Both the position numbers and the translations under genes were made by a program. Shown here piece by piece: positions 34,527-46,242 of a stretch of 64,000 bases of DNA (its first letter is position 1; each line of letters opens with the position of its first letter). Location: assembly GCA_964020975.1 (NCBI GenBank), contig OZ026619.1, positions 84,673,706 to 84,737,705 on the forward strand, in the 5' to 3' direction. The DNA is from Hermodice carunculata (lineage: Eukaryota > Annelida > Polychaeta > Eunicida > Amphinomidae). A model generated the notes under the pieces. The model was not told the DNA's origin. It worked only from the letters and a program-made list of their open reading frames with translations, and did no database searches.

Positions 34527-35050
34527 AAATAAGAACCTGGTCCATCATAAGATGAATCACTGACAAAACTTTGGTAAAGCTGCGGTCAATGTTTTTTTGA
34601 GACATCGGGGTAACGTCGTCAGGGTTGACGCCGCGCCATTCAGACGGCAATCAAATAAATACATTAAAAGTTTCTTTAAAAAGTTTTAATATAATCAGCG
34701 GAAGCTGATTTTTAATAAGAACCTGGTCCATTATATGTGCTTCTGTGACAAAATTTGGTAAAACTACGGTGAATATATTTTGAGATATAATGATAACGTC
34801 GTGCCCTTGTGCGCCACTCAGACGCCCTTGAAATAAATACTTGAAAAGTTTCATAGTCTAAAAATAAGAAGAGGAAGCTAATTGTAGTTTTCAATAGATA
34901 TAAAGTCCATTATAAGGTGCATCTCTGACAAAAATTTGGTACAGCTACGGTTAATATTACAGAGATACAGCGCCAATGTTGACAAGACGAACAGACAGAC
35001 GACGCAGGGGACGACAATAACCTCCGACACTTTAAGTGCTGGGGGTAAAA
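34527..35050 (-). repeat. Tandem units of about 185 bp with a hairpin head on the minus strand
   Basis: 'gaacctggtccat(c/t)ata' followed by 'ctgacaaaa.tttggtaaagc' recurs near 34527, 34718 and, in changed form, 34901. Read on the minus strand, the right end starts with CACTTAAAGTG within a GC hairpin, then GTCGTCTGTCTGTTCGTC. This is again hairpin, GTCYGTC text, then minisatellite. Confidence 0.6.
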
Positions 35051-35566
35051 ATGGCTGAGTCCACAAATTCTGATTATAAAAAATTTCAAAGATAAATTCT
35101 CCACAGTTCTTCGTATATTTTTGAGCCCAATTTTCTATAAGTCTTCACTTTACATACATTTTCCAATTATCTCCAGACTTGTCCATAGATTCAAGATTTA
35201 AGATTCATTTATTTGACAGAGAAATAACTTTTTTGTATATTCAAAGTTAACCAGTTGATAGGAAATGAAAAGGACCTATTTAATCAAAAGTACAAGAAAG
35301 AAAATTAATTTTCATTACAATGATTTGTCAGGATGACCCCAATTAAGGAATATATTCCGCTATCATTGGGGCCACGCAAAAAAAAAAAAATTCTATCTGA
35401 TTCATACAGTACAACGTATCAGTTCGGTTTAAGAGAATGTAGCCAAAGTGATGAGCAAAATCCGTAAACAACTATAGATATCAGACTATTGTACAGACCC
35501 TCCTTAATTATTATAAATGTAACAACTTGCAATTGAACAAAACTCAGAGTACTGATTCAGGAATTG

Positions 35567-35811
35567 TATTTGTGTCTTTTTGCCCAGAACCACTTCCTAG
35601 TAGTCAATATCCTATTCCGCAGTTCGAACTCTTTACTCTCCATAAGCTAACCTGTCCCTGTCTAACCTGTATACATATGGAATTACTATTGTCTATATTG
35701 CACACGTTCCTCTGTAAAATTTTGACATAGGCTGTATCAGCCCAAATAAATTAAAGGGTCTTCAGCGGGTAACTACTCAACATGTTTCGGAGCCTTTTAC
35801 CCGTAATTAAG
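35567..35811 (-). mobile_element. 245-bp repeat family D, copy 2
   Basis: Reverse-complement copy of the repeats at 32619 and 61609. It includes the segment read on the minus strand as GGCTCCGAAACATGTTGAGT, and ends beside the Jockey-like LINE at 35818. Confidence 0.85.
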
Positions 35812-35817
35812 TAATTT

Positions 35818-37740
35818 TTAATAAACTGGAAAAACCAGCATATGAATGTGTGTAGATTTTATCGGGGGTGCATGGTGACATTTCTTCAAGTAAATTTTGG
35901 GCAAATAATATCTGACTGAAGGTTTGGTAATGTTTCTTCCTGGAATATCTGTATGAGTTGAATCTCTATTTCGGGCATTATATACATGTACAGGACGTCT
36001 AGTGGCAAACATGCCAGTATAATATGTGATAATTCATTGTGAATATATCTGAAATAAAGTTTCAAAGCGCGAACACGCATAATATCTTCAATTTTAAAGT
36101 TTGCAGGTCTTTATATAGGAGTTCCGTGTGTGCACGGAATCTAGCAGAACTAATTAATCGAATAGCTTGTTTTTGAAGCATCAAAATACGATCAGAATCA
36201 AAATCCCAAGCCAATATACAATAATTAACGTGGGGAAGAAAAAGTAAATCGTGAATCAACATAAGATGCTGGTGAGGTAGGAGATTGGATAATCGTTTCA
36301 ACATACCAATAATTTTGGATAACTGGACAGATATTTTACATAGATGATCATTCCAATTCAAATAATCATTGAGAGTTAATCCTAGAAAATCAAATAAAGT
36401 TAGTTTGTTCAACAGATGTATTGGCAAATTGCAGGTCTAAATCAAATTAATTTTTCGTTGTTGGAAATGGAAGACCATAAATGTTATCTTAGCGACGTTT
36501 AAAGATAGTTTGCTTGCCCAGAGCCAATCATGTACTTTGTTTAGTTCCAGGTTTATAGAGTCAGAAATATTTCCATTGCAGGAGATATCATCAGTTTTAA
36601 AAACACACAAGCAACAGATCAAAGTAGTATCGTCTGCATAGCATATTGTCTCAAATTTGGGAGAAGTGATTACTAAATCATTAATATATATGATAAATAA
36701 GATAGGCCCAAGAACAGAACATTGAGGTACACCAGTCTTTAAAGATAAATTTTAAGACCAAACATTATCAAACTGAACATATTGAGATCTGTCTCGTATA
36801 TAACTTTCAAACCAGTTCAGTTCTATACCAGCAACTCCATATGTTCTAAGTTTATGCAATAAAATGTTATGGTCTATCGTATCGAAAGCTTTAGATAAAT
36901 CTAAAGAAACAGCTACTGGTAATTCCCCTTTATCAAGTATTCTGCAAATTCGATCTATGAGTTCCAAAGCCGCAGTCTTAGTTGAATGTAATTTTTAAAA
37001 CCATGTTGGCTCCTGTATAATAAATTATGAGAAGAGAAAAAAGTGTATAACTGTTGATGGACTACCTTTGCCAAAATCTTTGAGAAAGTGGGAAGGAGAA
37101 ATATGCGTTTATAATTAGCAAACAAGAACCTCATTTTTCTTAAAGATAGGTAAAACTTTGGCAATCTTTAGTTTGTCAGGAAATATACCAGTGTTGGGGG
37201 AATGATTAATTATAAGAGTAAATGGATTCATCATACTTTAATTATTTTCAGTGACATCACAGAGAGCCCGTCATGCCCAGCGCTAGATTTAGGTTTTAAA
37301 TTATCAATTATCTTGAAACCTAAAGAGACGATACAGTGAAGAATGAAAAGGAATAATCAGGATGTTTGATAAGATTAGTACAGAAATATGGATGTCAGTC
37401 GAGTTAATTTTTTCGGCTAGGTATAGTTCAACAGTAGTGAAAAAAAGTATCAAATCTTTCAGCAATTTCGATTTTACTTGTCAGTTTTGTATTATTTATT
37501 TTGAAAAGGATGGAAATTCTTTTTTACTTAGTAAGTTAAGAATCGATCTGATGATGCCCCGTGTTTGAGGCAATCACCTTTATACTGAGTGAACTGATTA
37601 TGGTAATGATTTTGCTTGAGCTCATTGATATTATTTTTGAGTATTTTATAAGTTTTTAAATCTAATTTTAGTTTATGAAATTCGGGAGAATCTTGATTGG
37701 TGTATCTTATTTCAAAAACTCCGCGAGACTTGCTAGAGTT
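35818..37740 (-). mobile_element. Jockey-group LINE reverse transcriptase, nearly complete but broken
   Basis: On the minus strand, in order: linker YHNQFTQYKGDC (about 37570), LKPKSSAGHDGLS (about 37280), RT text with LLPTFSKILAKVVHQQLY and HNLLYRSQHGF (37000-37090) and LDLSKAFDTIDHNILLHKL (about 36870). Next come a polymerase-motif region with ICYADDTTLICC (about 36610-36660), FLGLTLNDYLNWNDHL (about 36350), the HVNYCILAWDFDSDRILMLQKQAIRLI block (about 36200) and a C-terminal YNARNRDS.H segment. Several frame breaks are visible. The upstream (right) end runs into the CTTT microsatellite of element B1. Confidence 0.9.
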
Positions 37741-37771
37741 CTTTCTTTCTTTATATATTGTTTCTTTCTTT

Positions 37772-37835
<64 letters not shown>

Positions 37836-38922
37836 TTTCTTTCTTCTTTACTACCAAATGTTCTTCGCCAGGTTTGTTGAACACTATTGCACTCAGAAAT
37901 TTCGAACTTCGGCGTGATTATAGGTCTATACATGAATTTGTGCTTTTCAAAATATAGAAAATATGTTGAAGATAATTCAAATTAGGGTCACTTGAAATTT
38001 TAAATCTTTAAATCTCCAAAATTATTCAGGTACAGGTACAGGTAACCAATCCAACTTAAATTCATAGGTTTGCAGCACTGCACATTTTTGTGCTTTATAT
38101 GTGACCTCTAAAGGTCAGAGGTCAAGGTCAATTTGCCATTTCAAATTTTCTTCTGGCCATAACTCGGTCAATTTGTATCCAATTTTGATCATGTTGGACT
38201 CAAATTGTAGATATTGTAATACTGCACGTTTTTGTAATTTACATGTAACCTCTAAAGGTCAACAGTCAAGGTCATCTGGACCTTTGAAATTTTCATCCAG
38301 TCATAACTCTGTCACTTTTCATCCAATTTTAACCATGTTGGAACAAACTGTAGATATTGCAATACTGCATATTTTTAAAATTTACATGTAACCTCTATAA
38401 GTCAAGGTCAATTGGACCTTTAAAATTTTCATTTAGCCATACGTTGGTTAATTTTCATCCAAATTTAATCATTTTGGACTCAAATTGTAGGTATTGAAAC
38501 ACTGCATATTTTTTTGTAGTTTATATGTGACCGCTAAAGGTCAATGTCATTTTGCCATTTGAAATTTTTAAGCCATACCTCGGGTCAATTTTTATCCGAT
38601 TTTGATCATGTTGGGCCAAATTGTAGATATTGTAATACTGCACATTTAAAAAAAAATAGATGTGACCTCTAAAGGTCAAAGGTTAAGAATATTTGGCCAT
38701 TTGAAATTTTCATCTGGCCACAACTTGGTCAATTTCATATGATTTGGTTCATGTTGGGCTTAAATTGCGGGAATTGTAACACTGCACATTTTTGTATTTT
38801 ACTTGTGACCTCTAAATATCAAAGGTTAATGTCATTTGGACTTCGAAATTTTCATCTAGCCATATTTACAATTTTTGAAGGCATATAGACAGATTTGGTT
38901 TGAAGCAAATCTTCTTTTCTAG
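37741..38922 (+). mobile_element. Family B Helitron/Helentron-like element, copy B1
   Basis: It begins with a (CTTT)n tract (37741-37846), then 'actaccaaatgttcttcgcc' matching copy B5. Six imperfect units of roughly 120-160 bp follow ('tgacctctaaaggtca', 'catgttgg.ctcaaattg', 'cactgcacattttt'). The 3' end is a near-perfect hairpin (GATTTGGTT/AAGCAAATC, 38892-38911), then TTCTTTT, then CTAG (38919-38922) before T. Helitrons end with a hairpin and CTRR and insert before T. The 5' terminal hairpin of the family is missing here. Confidence 0.75.
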
Positions 38923-38924
38923 TT

Positions 38925-39290
38925 CCACATGTTTCCACGGTTTTCCTAGGAACTCCGAATATTTCTTTGGAGAGAACGGAGATTCTGGGGACTCGCAGAC
39001 CTATGCAATGGGCTGAGCAGTTTCAGAGATGGAGACCTTTAAAATTTTGGTTTAAAAAAAAAAATACCCCCCCCCCCAAAATAAATCAATTTTTTTTTTA
39101 ATTACTGAAAAATGACAATTTGAACAAGCTTGGTAGAGACCCACACAATGTACATCCCCACCAAGCTTGAAGTGGCTACACTGAACGATTTTGTAAAGGA
39201 AGTGGAAAACGTAGTTGTAAAAACGGACAGACGACGGATTTCCACCCATCTTAAAAGCTCATCGCACTGACAAGTCAGCTGAGATAAAAA
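38925..39290 (-). mobile_element. Family A element, minus strand, 5' part
   Basis: The 5' hairpin on the minus strand (39256-39285, ATCTCAGCTGACTTGTCAGT then a decayed arm) is followed by GTCGTCTGTCCG and the family modules 'ttcaagcttggtggggatgtac' and 'accaagcttgttcaaattgtc'. It is truncated at the end of B1. Confidence 0.65.
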
Positions 39291-39480
39291 TGAAGCATTT
39301 ATGTATAGTATTTGTCAAAAGGACAAGAGATTGAATGTTGTATGTATTTTGAACTTCATGATAATATTAGGGTCGGATTTCAGACCATCATCATATGCTC
39401 TGGATCCCTGATTTTTAACTTTTTATGCCCTTCTTCGAAGATGGCGTGGCATATGGCTTTGTTCATGTCGGTCCGTCCGT

Positions 39481-39788
39481 CCGTCTATAGGTCATGAATT
39501 GTTTTGGAGGGTCTTTAACCAGACTACTCCTTGCAGGTGATCTACTATAACAGTGATTGATTCACTCTACAAATCTTCTACCAGTGTCGGTATGGTGGAA
39601 TAGTATATGAAGCTTTTAAGTTTCAAAAGAGACGTCCGTCTATAGGTGATGAATTGTTTTGGAGGGTCTTTAACTAGACTACTCCTTGCAGTTGATCTAC
39701 TATAACAGTGATATATTCACTCTACTAATTTTCTACCAATGTCGGTATGGTGGAATAGTGTATGAAGCTTTTGAGTTTCAAAGGAGAC
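39481..39788 (+). repeat. Tandem duplication, 154-bp period, within C1
   Basis: 'ccgtctataggt.atgaattgttttggagggt' occurs at 39481 and 39635, and the text stays similar until about 39788. Only a handful of differences are seen by eye. Confidence 0.85.
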
Positions 39789-40998
39789 CTCTGGTGGTAG
39801 AGAGACTTTGGTTTCCTCACCATAACTCAAGAAATTTTTGAGATAGAACTTTGATAATGCCCTGGTATAAACTCAAGTACAATATCTGGTCAAGGTCACC
39901 CATCTTCGATGGATGACCTTGATCTAAATATAAAGGTCACAAGGTCACTTTCATGAACTTGGTTTCTTCATTGTAACTCAAAATTTAAGATATGACTACA
40001 ATATTGCATATCATAATAGTCATTAATTAGGGCTAGGTGAGCTTAGAGATGGATGACCTTGACAAAATTCCCAAGGTCACAGGTCGGTCGGTCGGTCGGT
40101 CGGTAGAGAGACTGTTGTTTCTGCACCAAAACTCAGATACGGCTTTGATAGTACCCAGGTGTATACCCCTATAGAAGGGGTACATAAAATATGAAGATGG
40201 TTGACCTAGACCCCATTATCCAAGATCATGGATGTACTGTAATAAGTCTTGGTTTCCGCACGATGACTAGAAAAGTTTTAACGGCACAGAGCTATATATA
40301 CCTTATCCAGGGCTAAGTCAAGTTCAATAATGGGTGACCTTGACCTAAATTCAAAGGTCACAAGGTCACTTTCGTGAACTTGGTTTCTTCATTGTACCTC
40401 ATAATTTAATTAATGACTTCAATATTGCACATGACAATAGTCCTATATTAGGGCTTGGTCAGCTTAAAAGATGGGAGACCTTGACCAATTTCCCAAGGTC
40501 ACCACGTGGTAGGGTCCGTCAGTCGGTCAATAGACAGACTGTGGTTTCTGCACCATAACTCAAGAAGTTTTTAAGACAGGACTTTCCTAGTGCCCAGATA
40601 TATAGTCCTATATAAGGGGCATGTGAAGTATGAAGGTGGTTGACCTTGGCCCTATTCTTAAGATCACAGAGTTACTGCAGTAAGTTTTGGTTTCCGCATG
40701 ATAACTACAAAAGTTTTTGATAAGGCCTGCATATTGCACCGGATTATAGTCCTTATCCAGGGCTAGGTAAAGTTCGAAGATGGGTGACCTTGACCTAAAT
40801 TCAAAGGTCACAAGGCTACTTTAATAAACTTGGTTTCTTCATTGTAACTCAGAATTCAAGTTATGACTTGAATATCGCACATGGTAAAAGTCCTCAATTA
40901 GGGCTTGGTCAGCTTAGAAGATGGAAGACGTTGACCAAATTCCCAAGGGCACCACCTAAAGTCCTATTAGTGAACTTAGTTTCTGCATCATAATTAAA

Positions 40999-41518
40999 AA
41001 TTTAATCTAATTAAATCACCACTTTGTTCCTGTGGTACCACGGCAACAAATACGTTATGGCGAGAGACGAACTCCTAACTAAAATAGTTCCCCTTGCAGA
41101 CTACAATTTAAAAACATTACTTTTTAGACTGTCAACAAAAACTAAATATGGAAATCGGGATATATTCCAAGCAGTTGACAAATATAATAGAACCACTGGA
41201 AGATTCAATGTTTAGCTGTCCTAGCACCCGGTTGCAGCTGTGCCATCATAATTAGCCACATAATTAGACACAAGGCAAACATTTTACAGAGATAAGTCAT
41301 ATATATTCTACTTATTGTTATGTCCAATTATATATCCATGTATTTACGGGAATAACGCCCACCCATTTCCCATTATATTTGTTCTGTCCTATGGGTTCTC
41401 TATTTGTAATCTAGATGTTATCCATTTGTTTTTGTATTGTCAATTCACGTACAGGAGGCCTTCATATGGGCATTATGCCTGTTGGCCAAATGTTTTTGCA
41501 ATAAAATATGTTTAAACC
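40999..41518 (+). mobile_element. 5'-truncated LINE tail inserted in C1
   Basis: It encodes the end of a LINE ORF (RDELLTKIVPLADYNLKTLL... to GRFNV and stop at 41213-41215), followed by a 3' UTR ending AATAAAATATGTTTAAACC. AATTAAA lies on both sides (40992-40998 and 41519-41525). The family C text resumes after it, as comparison with C2 near 49550 shows. The 3' end is identical to that of the LINE at 24878-26498. Confidence 0.75.
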
Positions 41519-42029
41519 AATTAAAGATGTTTTTGACCTAGGGCGTTCATATTGCACAAGAATACAGCCTTCTATAAGGGCTAGATTCCCCAGGTCACAG
41601 AGCCACATTACTGAATTTGGTTTCTTCTTAATAACTGCAGAAGTTTTTGAGCCAGAGCTTTTTTTATTTTGCAGATGTTTATATTCTTCTATTAGGGCAA
41701 GATCAGCTTTAAAGAAGGGCGACCTTGACGTAATTTCCAAGGTCACAAGCCCACTTCAGTGAAGTTGGTTTCTACAACAACTTCCCAAGTTGATGAGTGC
41801 CTCATTTGGTACTATCAACAGGGTTATGATGGCGAATAGAATGACGGTAGGGGGCATCTTATGGGGGATTTTTCTGTTGTTGTTGTTTTTTTTTCTTTTT
41901 CTTTTTCTTTTTTTTTTTTTTTTATGGCCTTTTTTGTTTTTGCTTTTTTTCTGTTTTTGTTTTTGTTTTCGATTTGGATTCTTGTCTTTGAAAGCTTTAC
42001 TCCTACTTGATTACCATGTAAAACAACGG

Positions 42030-42600
42030 GAATCGCAACGGAAATTTGCATTTTCGACTTCCTGAAAAGCCGTCAACCACATTCACTTCAGACGTGGTGG
42101 AATGTACCTTTGTGTGGGTCTCTACTAATATTGTTCAAATTGTCACGTTCAAATGATTTTAAGGTTTTGTTTACGAATTTTCTTGTTATTTTTCAGTGTA
42201 ATCTTTAAAATCCTTCTTCTCCAAAACCGCTTTGCCAATAGGGACGCTTATGGAGCCTTCTCGATCTTAATTTGTTCCACAGGTGGCGCTGTGATTATTT
42301 TGTCACTTTTTAACTGTTTTAGTGTTCCACTTTTCTTGACTTTTTCTCCGAAACCGTAAGTTCATCTACAAACTTATTGCGAATGTATGTGGACTTGATC
42401 TCCACCAGATTTGTTCACTACATGGTAGTCATGTCATTTTCTTATTAACAAATTATCAAATTCGAAAAAAAATCGGTGAGGAGCTATGTACATGTTGATG
42501 ATGGTGTTAAACAAAGATGACCTTGATATTATTCTGAAGTTCACAGGACCACTCCAGTCTTAACATTTAAGGGCAGCTGAACATAGGAATGTAAAGGTCC
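42030..42600 (+). mobile_element. Family A fragment (internal)
   Basis: It contains 'gcattttcgacttcctg', 'attcacttcagacgtggtgg', 'gtgggtctctactaatattg', 'ttgttccacaggtggcgctg' and, near the end, 'gggcagctgaacatagga'. No terminal hairpins are intact. Confidence 0.6.
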
Positions 42601-44270
42601 AATTGTCTAAGCTGTATATACTCTTCATGTCCATTTGTTCCAGCTCGTCAAAAAACAAATATTTAAACTTTCACATAAATGTATATTGTATATTGGGATT
42701 TTTTTAGGTTAATACGATTAGCGCCTGTCATTTAATTGCCATGCTGGTGAAGGGATGCATGCAGGCAAAATTAATAGTGTTAACCTTCAGCGTCCCAGAA
42801 TATTGTCATGATGGTTCAGACATGTTTGATGGGTACAGCTTTTTAATCAGTGATATAAGGGTCCCACTGAGAATGGAATATTGGGTATCAATTACACAGT
42901 TCTGGTTCCAATTTTGAACGGGACGTCACCAGCATGGAGGGAAAATACTTATTCCATGTCAATTCTGCATTGATTAATTCTTGTCATCAATATCTGGTCT
43001 TGTGGCCTCTGTTGCACATATATTTTTTCTTGTTGCATGAACAAAATTAATATCAACGAGATAAATATGAATGTCCACTGGCGTGAATTTGTCAAGGGAA
43101 AGGACTCCATTCAGAACTTGTGAGTACATTTTTGTGTGTGAGTGTGTGCTCACAAAGGAATTCCATCATTTTAGCTCAACTGACTTGGCAGCCGACTATA
43201 AATGAGCTGATGATATTACTCTGATATCCCACAATTCATCCGTCTTCATTTGTCATGCTGCAGTGACTCCCCCTTTCGAAAGGGGGTGGTGGTGGTGGTG
43301 AAAAAGCTCTTTTGAAACCATATGGTCAATTGCTATGAAGTTACACAGGAGTACTTTAGGCACCTTTAGCCCTTAATTAATCATAGTAATGCTGCCATTT
43401 TTTCTGTTTTTATTTTTCAATTATTTTTCGATTTGGGTGGGTGGGTGGGTGGGCTGTAATTGTCCTTAGACTTTTAAGCTGTGTTATCTTCAAACTTGAT
43501 TGACAGTGTAACTTGACGTGGTCTTTGCCAAAATGGCTAATAAGTTAACGCTGTGTAATTTTTCTGAGTTTTGGTAATTTATTTAAAATCACGTTATGAT
43601 CGGCAAAAGTAAATGGGGGCATACTTTGTGTTGGGACACTTGTGTGACTGCATGTGTGTGTAATTTTATACAAAATCATTCGCAAGATCCCCTTTAAACC
43701 CAGTGGTGATGTAAAGTTTACATACCGACTACTTTCGATATAAATAAACAAATTATCGATCTATGTATATTTCTGCTTTTTTCTCCATAATGTTCTTTAT
43801 TATTATTTTTTTCCTTTTTCTTTTTTCTCTCAAGAATAGGGAACTTGTCGAAGGGTGTAATTATTACACTGCACCTGAATAAAAGCAAGTGAAAATATGT
43901 TTCTGTGTATCATTTCAGTAAGGGTTTTTGCCGCGGGTAGTATAATTTATATGCGGGTCCCGGGACCCGACTTTTTCCCCCAAGTCAATGCACTGATGTA
44001 AACCTGGTTGGGTTTCGACCATGTACACACACATATACAATTGGTCATGCTTCGATTACTTTTGTAATTACAATCTTGAAAGACTTCCCCTCTGAAACCA
44101 CACGCCCAACCTTCTCTTGTGAAAGCTGTTGACCAGGGTCATAGACCACCTCTGGGCATGTCTCTGTTAAATGACTGTGAAAAGCTTTAATTGTCATCAT
44201 GACATTAATACAACTGCTGAACCCCGACGCCCTCGTTGTTCTGAGCACCGACATTTCATTTGAAAACTAT
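42601..44270. other. No gene recognised
   Basis: A decayed family A hairpin ('tttagctcaactgacttggcag') lies near 43173, with family A text after it and GGT and GGGT microsatellites at 43284-43300 and 43436-43453. Nothing else is recognised. Confidence 0.4.
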
Positions 44271-44272
44271 TA

Positions 44273-44452
44273 CAGTAAAACCTGTTTTGAGAGACCGCCC
44301 TTAAGGCAGGCCAAAAAGTGGTCACATAAAGCAGGTGGTCTCTCAATGGAGGTGCAATAACATGGGAAAGACAACAAAATGGACTTTGAAAATATGGTCT
44401 TAAAAGGCAGGTGGTGTTTCATTACAATGGTCTCTCAAAACAGGTTCTACTG
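44273..44452. mobile_element. MITE with TA duplications, 180 bp, well preserved
   Basis: The left end CAGTAAAACCTGTTTTGAGA (then GACC) is inverted at the right end with one mismatch (...TCTCAAAACAGGTTCTACTG). TA lies at 44271-44272 and 44453-44454. 'gtggtctctca' is repeated inside. It directly abuts the left end of element B2. Confidence 0.88.
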
Positions 44453-44454
44453 TA

Positions 44455-45539
44455 TACGTAGAAACTCCAAACTTGGCATGATTATACTTCCATGCATGAA
44501 GTCTTGAGTTTTTGCAAAGAGGTTCAACGGTTTTGAAAAATTATGCAAATGAAGGTCATTTTAACATTTAAATCTTGAATATCTCCAAAACTAGTTTAGG
44601 TACAGGAAACCAATCCAACCTCAATTAATGTTTGTAACACTGCACATTTTTGTAATTAACATGTGACCTCTAAAGGTCAAAGATCAAAGACCTTTGAAAT
44701 TCTCATCTAGCCACAACTCTGTCAATTTTTATCTAATTTTGATCATGTTGGACTCAATTGTAGCTATCGTAACACTGCATATTTTTATTATTTACATGTA
44801 ACCTCTATAGGTCAAAGGTCAAGGTCATTTGGACCTTTAACATTCTCATCTGGCCATAACTCTGTCAATTTTCATCCAAATTTTATCTGTTGGGCTCAAA
44901 TTGTAGCTATTGTAACACTACACATCTTTGTGGTTTCCATGTGACCTCTAAAGTTCAAACATCAAGGTCATTTGGACCTTTGAAATTCTCATGTAGGCAT
45001 AACTGGGTCAATTTTTATCCAATTTTGATCATGTTGGACTCAAATTGTAGCTATTGTAACACTGCACATTTCTGTAATTTTGATGTGACCTCCAAAAGTC
45101 AAAGTTCAAGGTCATTTGGACCTTTGGAAGTTTCTCCCAGTCATAACTTGGTCAATTTTCATCCAACTTTAATCATGTTGGGCTCAACTTCTAGGTATTA
45201 TAACACTACATGTTTTTGTGATAACATGTAACCTGCAAAGGCCAAAGGTCAATGTCATTTGGATCTTTGAAAGTTTCATCCAGCCATAACTTGGTCAACT
45301 TTTATCTGATTTGGTTCATATTGGGCTTAAATTGTAGGTATTGTAACACTGTATATTTTTGTAATTTACATATGACCTCTAAATGTCAAAGGTCAAGGTC
45401 ATTTGGGCTTGAAAATTTTCATCCAGCCGTCAGCTTAATGACATATGAAGTACCACAGGACAAAAGATGTAGCGATTAATATTTACAACTTTTAAAGGCA
45501 CACAGACAGATTTGCTTTGAAGCAAATCTTCTTTTCTAG
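44455..45539 (+). mobile_element. Family B element, copy B2
   Basis: Imperfect units of about 145 bp repeat 'gtaacactgcac', 'tgacctctaaaggtcaaa' and 'catgttgg.ctcaaattgtag' six times. The 3' end has GGCACACAGAC (45498-45508), a perfect 9-bp hairpin (GATTTGCTT 45509-45517, AAGCAAATC 45520-45528), TTCTTTT and CTAG (45536-45539) before T. The 5' hairpin is not visible. Family assignment rests on the shared 3' end and core. Confidence 0.75.
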
Positions 45540-46242
45540 TTGCCCCTGATTTCGTTTGAGAAAAGCACCACCATGATGGGAAACAGAAGGCCTGCTTCGC
45601 AGACAAATGACCCATATGTGTTGCTGCAGATCAGACATTGATATCGCTACACGTGTGCATACTCTATTCAGCATTGTAAATTGCAAGTCGTTGGCATGAA
45701 CGAAATACGTGATATGTAAATATCCCATGCCGCGTTCAACGCATTAACTCTCTGTGTGTCAAGCATATGACATCTTTAATTTTCATTGTGCAACTTTGAT
45801 CACACGGCAGAAACCACAATTGAGTTTGAAGAAAATGTCATTCGTTTCGGATTATATCGTACACACGCAAACCAAATTAATGGTCATCGATCAAGATTAA
45901 ACATGCTCACAGACAACCCCGTTGTATAATTCAAGGCACGTGCAGCAGTACGTAGTTAATTCCTACCATATTTGTTTCACGATAAACAGCTGCTCTGTTT
46001 ATTTGTACACAAGTCTAACACAGCATCATGCAATATGCAATCAGTAAGACCACGGACGCATAAGTCTACTTATACGTCCCTGATAAGACCCAACAAAAAA
46101 TTCTCAACCTCTATCATACAACATTGTTGTTACACGTATTAGGTGCCATACCCTACGCCCTGTTACTACTGTTTAACTTATTAAAAATGTCATGTGCATA
46201 TCATGCAGTATCGACAGTAGATCATAAGAGTGCAAATAGTGA
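45540..46242. other. No gene recognised (spacer between B2 and B3)
   Basis: Unique-looking sequence between two family B copies in opposite orientation. No coding frame of interest was found. Confidence 0.4.

Larger units (their letters stand above)
39425..41858 (+). mobile_element. Family C hairpin-headed element, copy C1, split by a LINE
   Basis: The 5' end ATGCCCTTCTTCGAAGATGG (to GGCAT at 39452) is an imperfect hairpin followed by four GTCC/GTCCG units. The core is made of repeated blocks with 'gaccttgacctaaattcaaaggtcacaagg', 'ggtttcttcattgtaactca' and 'cttatccagggctagg'. The 3' end is GACGGTAGGGGGCAT, whose GGGCAT is inverted relative to the 5' ATGCCC. A LINE tail (40999-41518) is inserted in it. 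Copy C2 at 49005 shares both ends. Confidence 0.7.

Noticed and set aside
37900-45540. Regularly spaced repeats as a possible CRISPR array
   Set aside because: Units are 120-160 bp, diverged and without short unique spacers; they are minisatellite cores of mobile elements in a eukaryotic genome.
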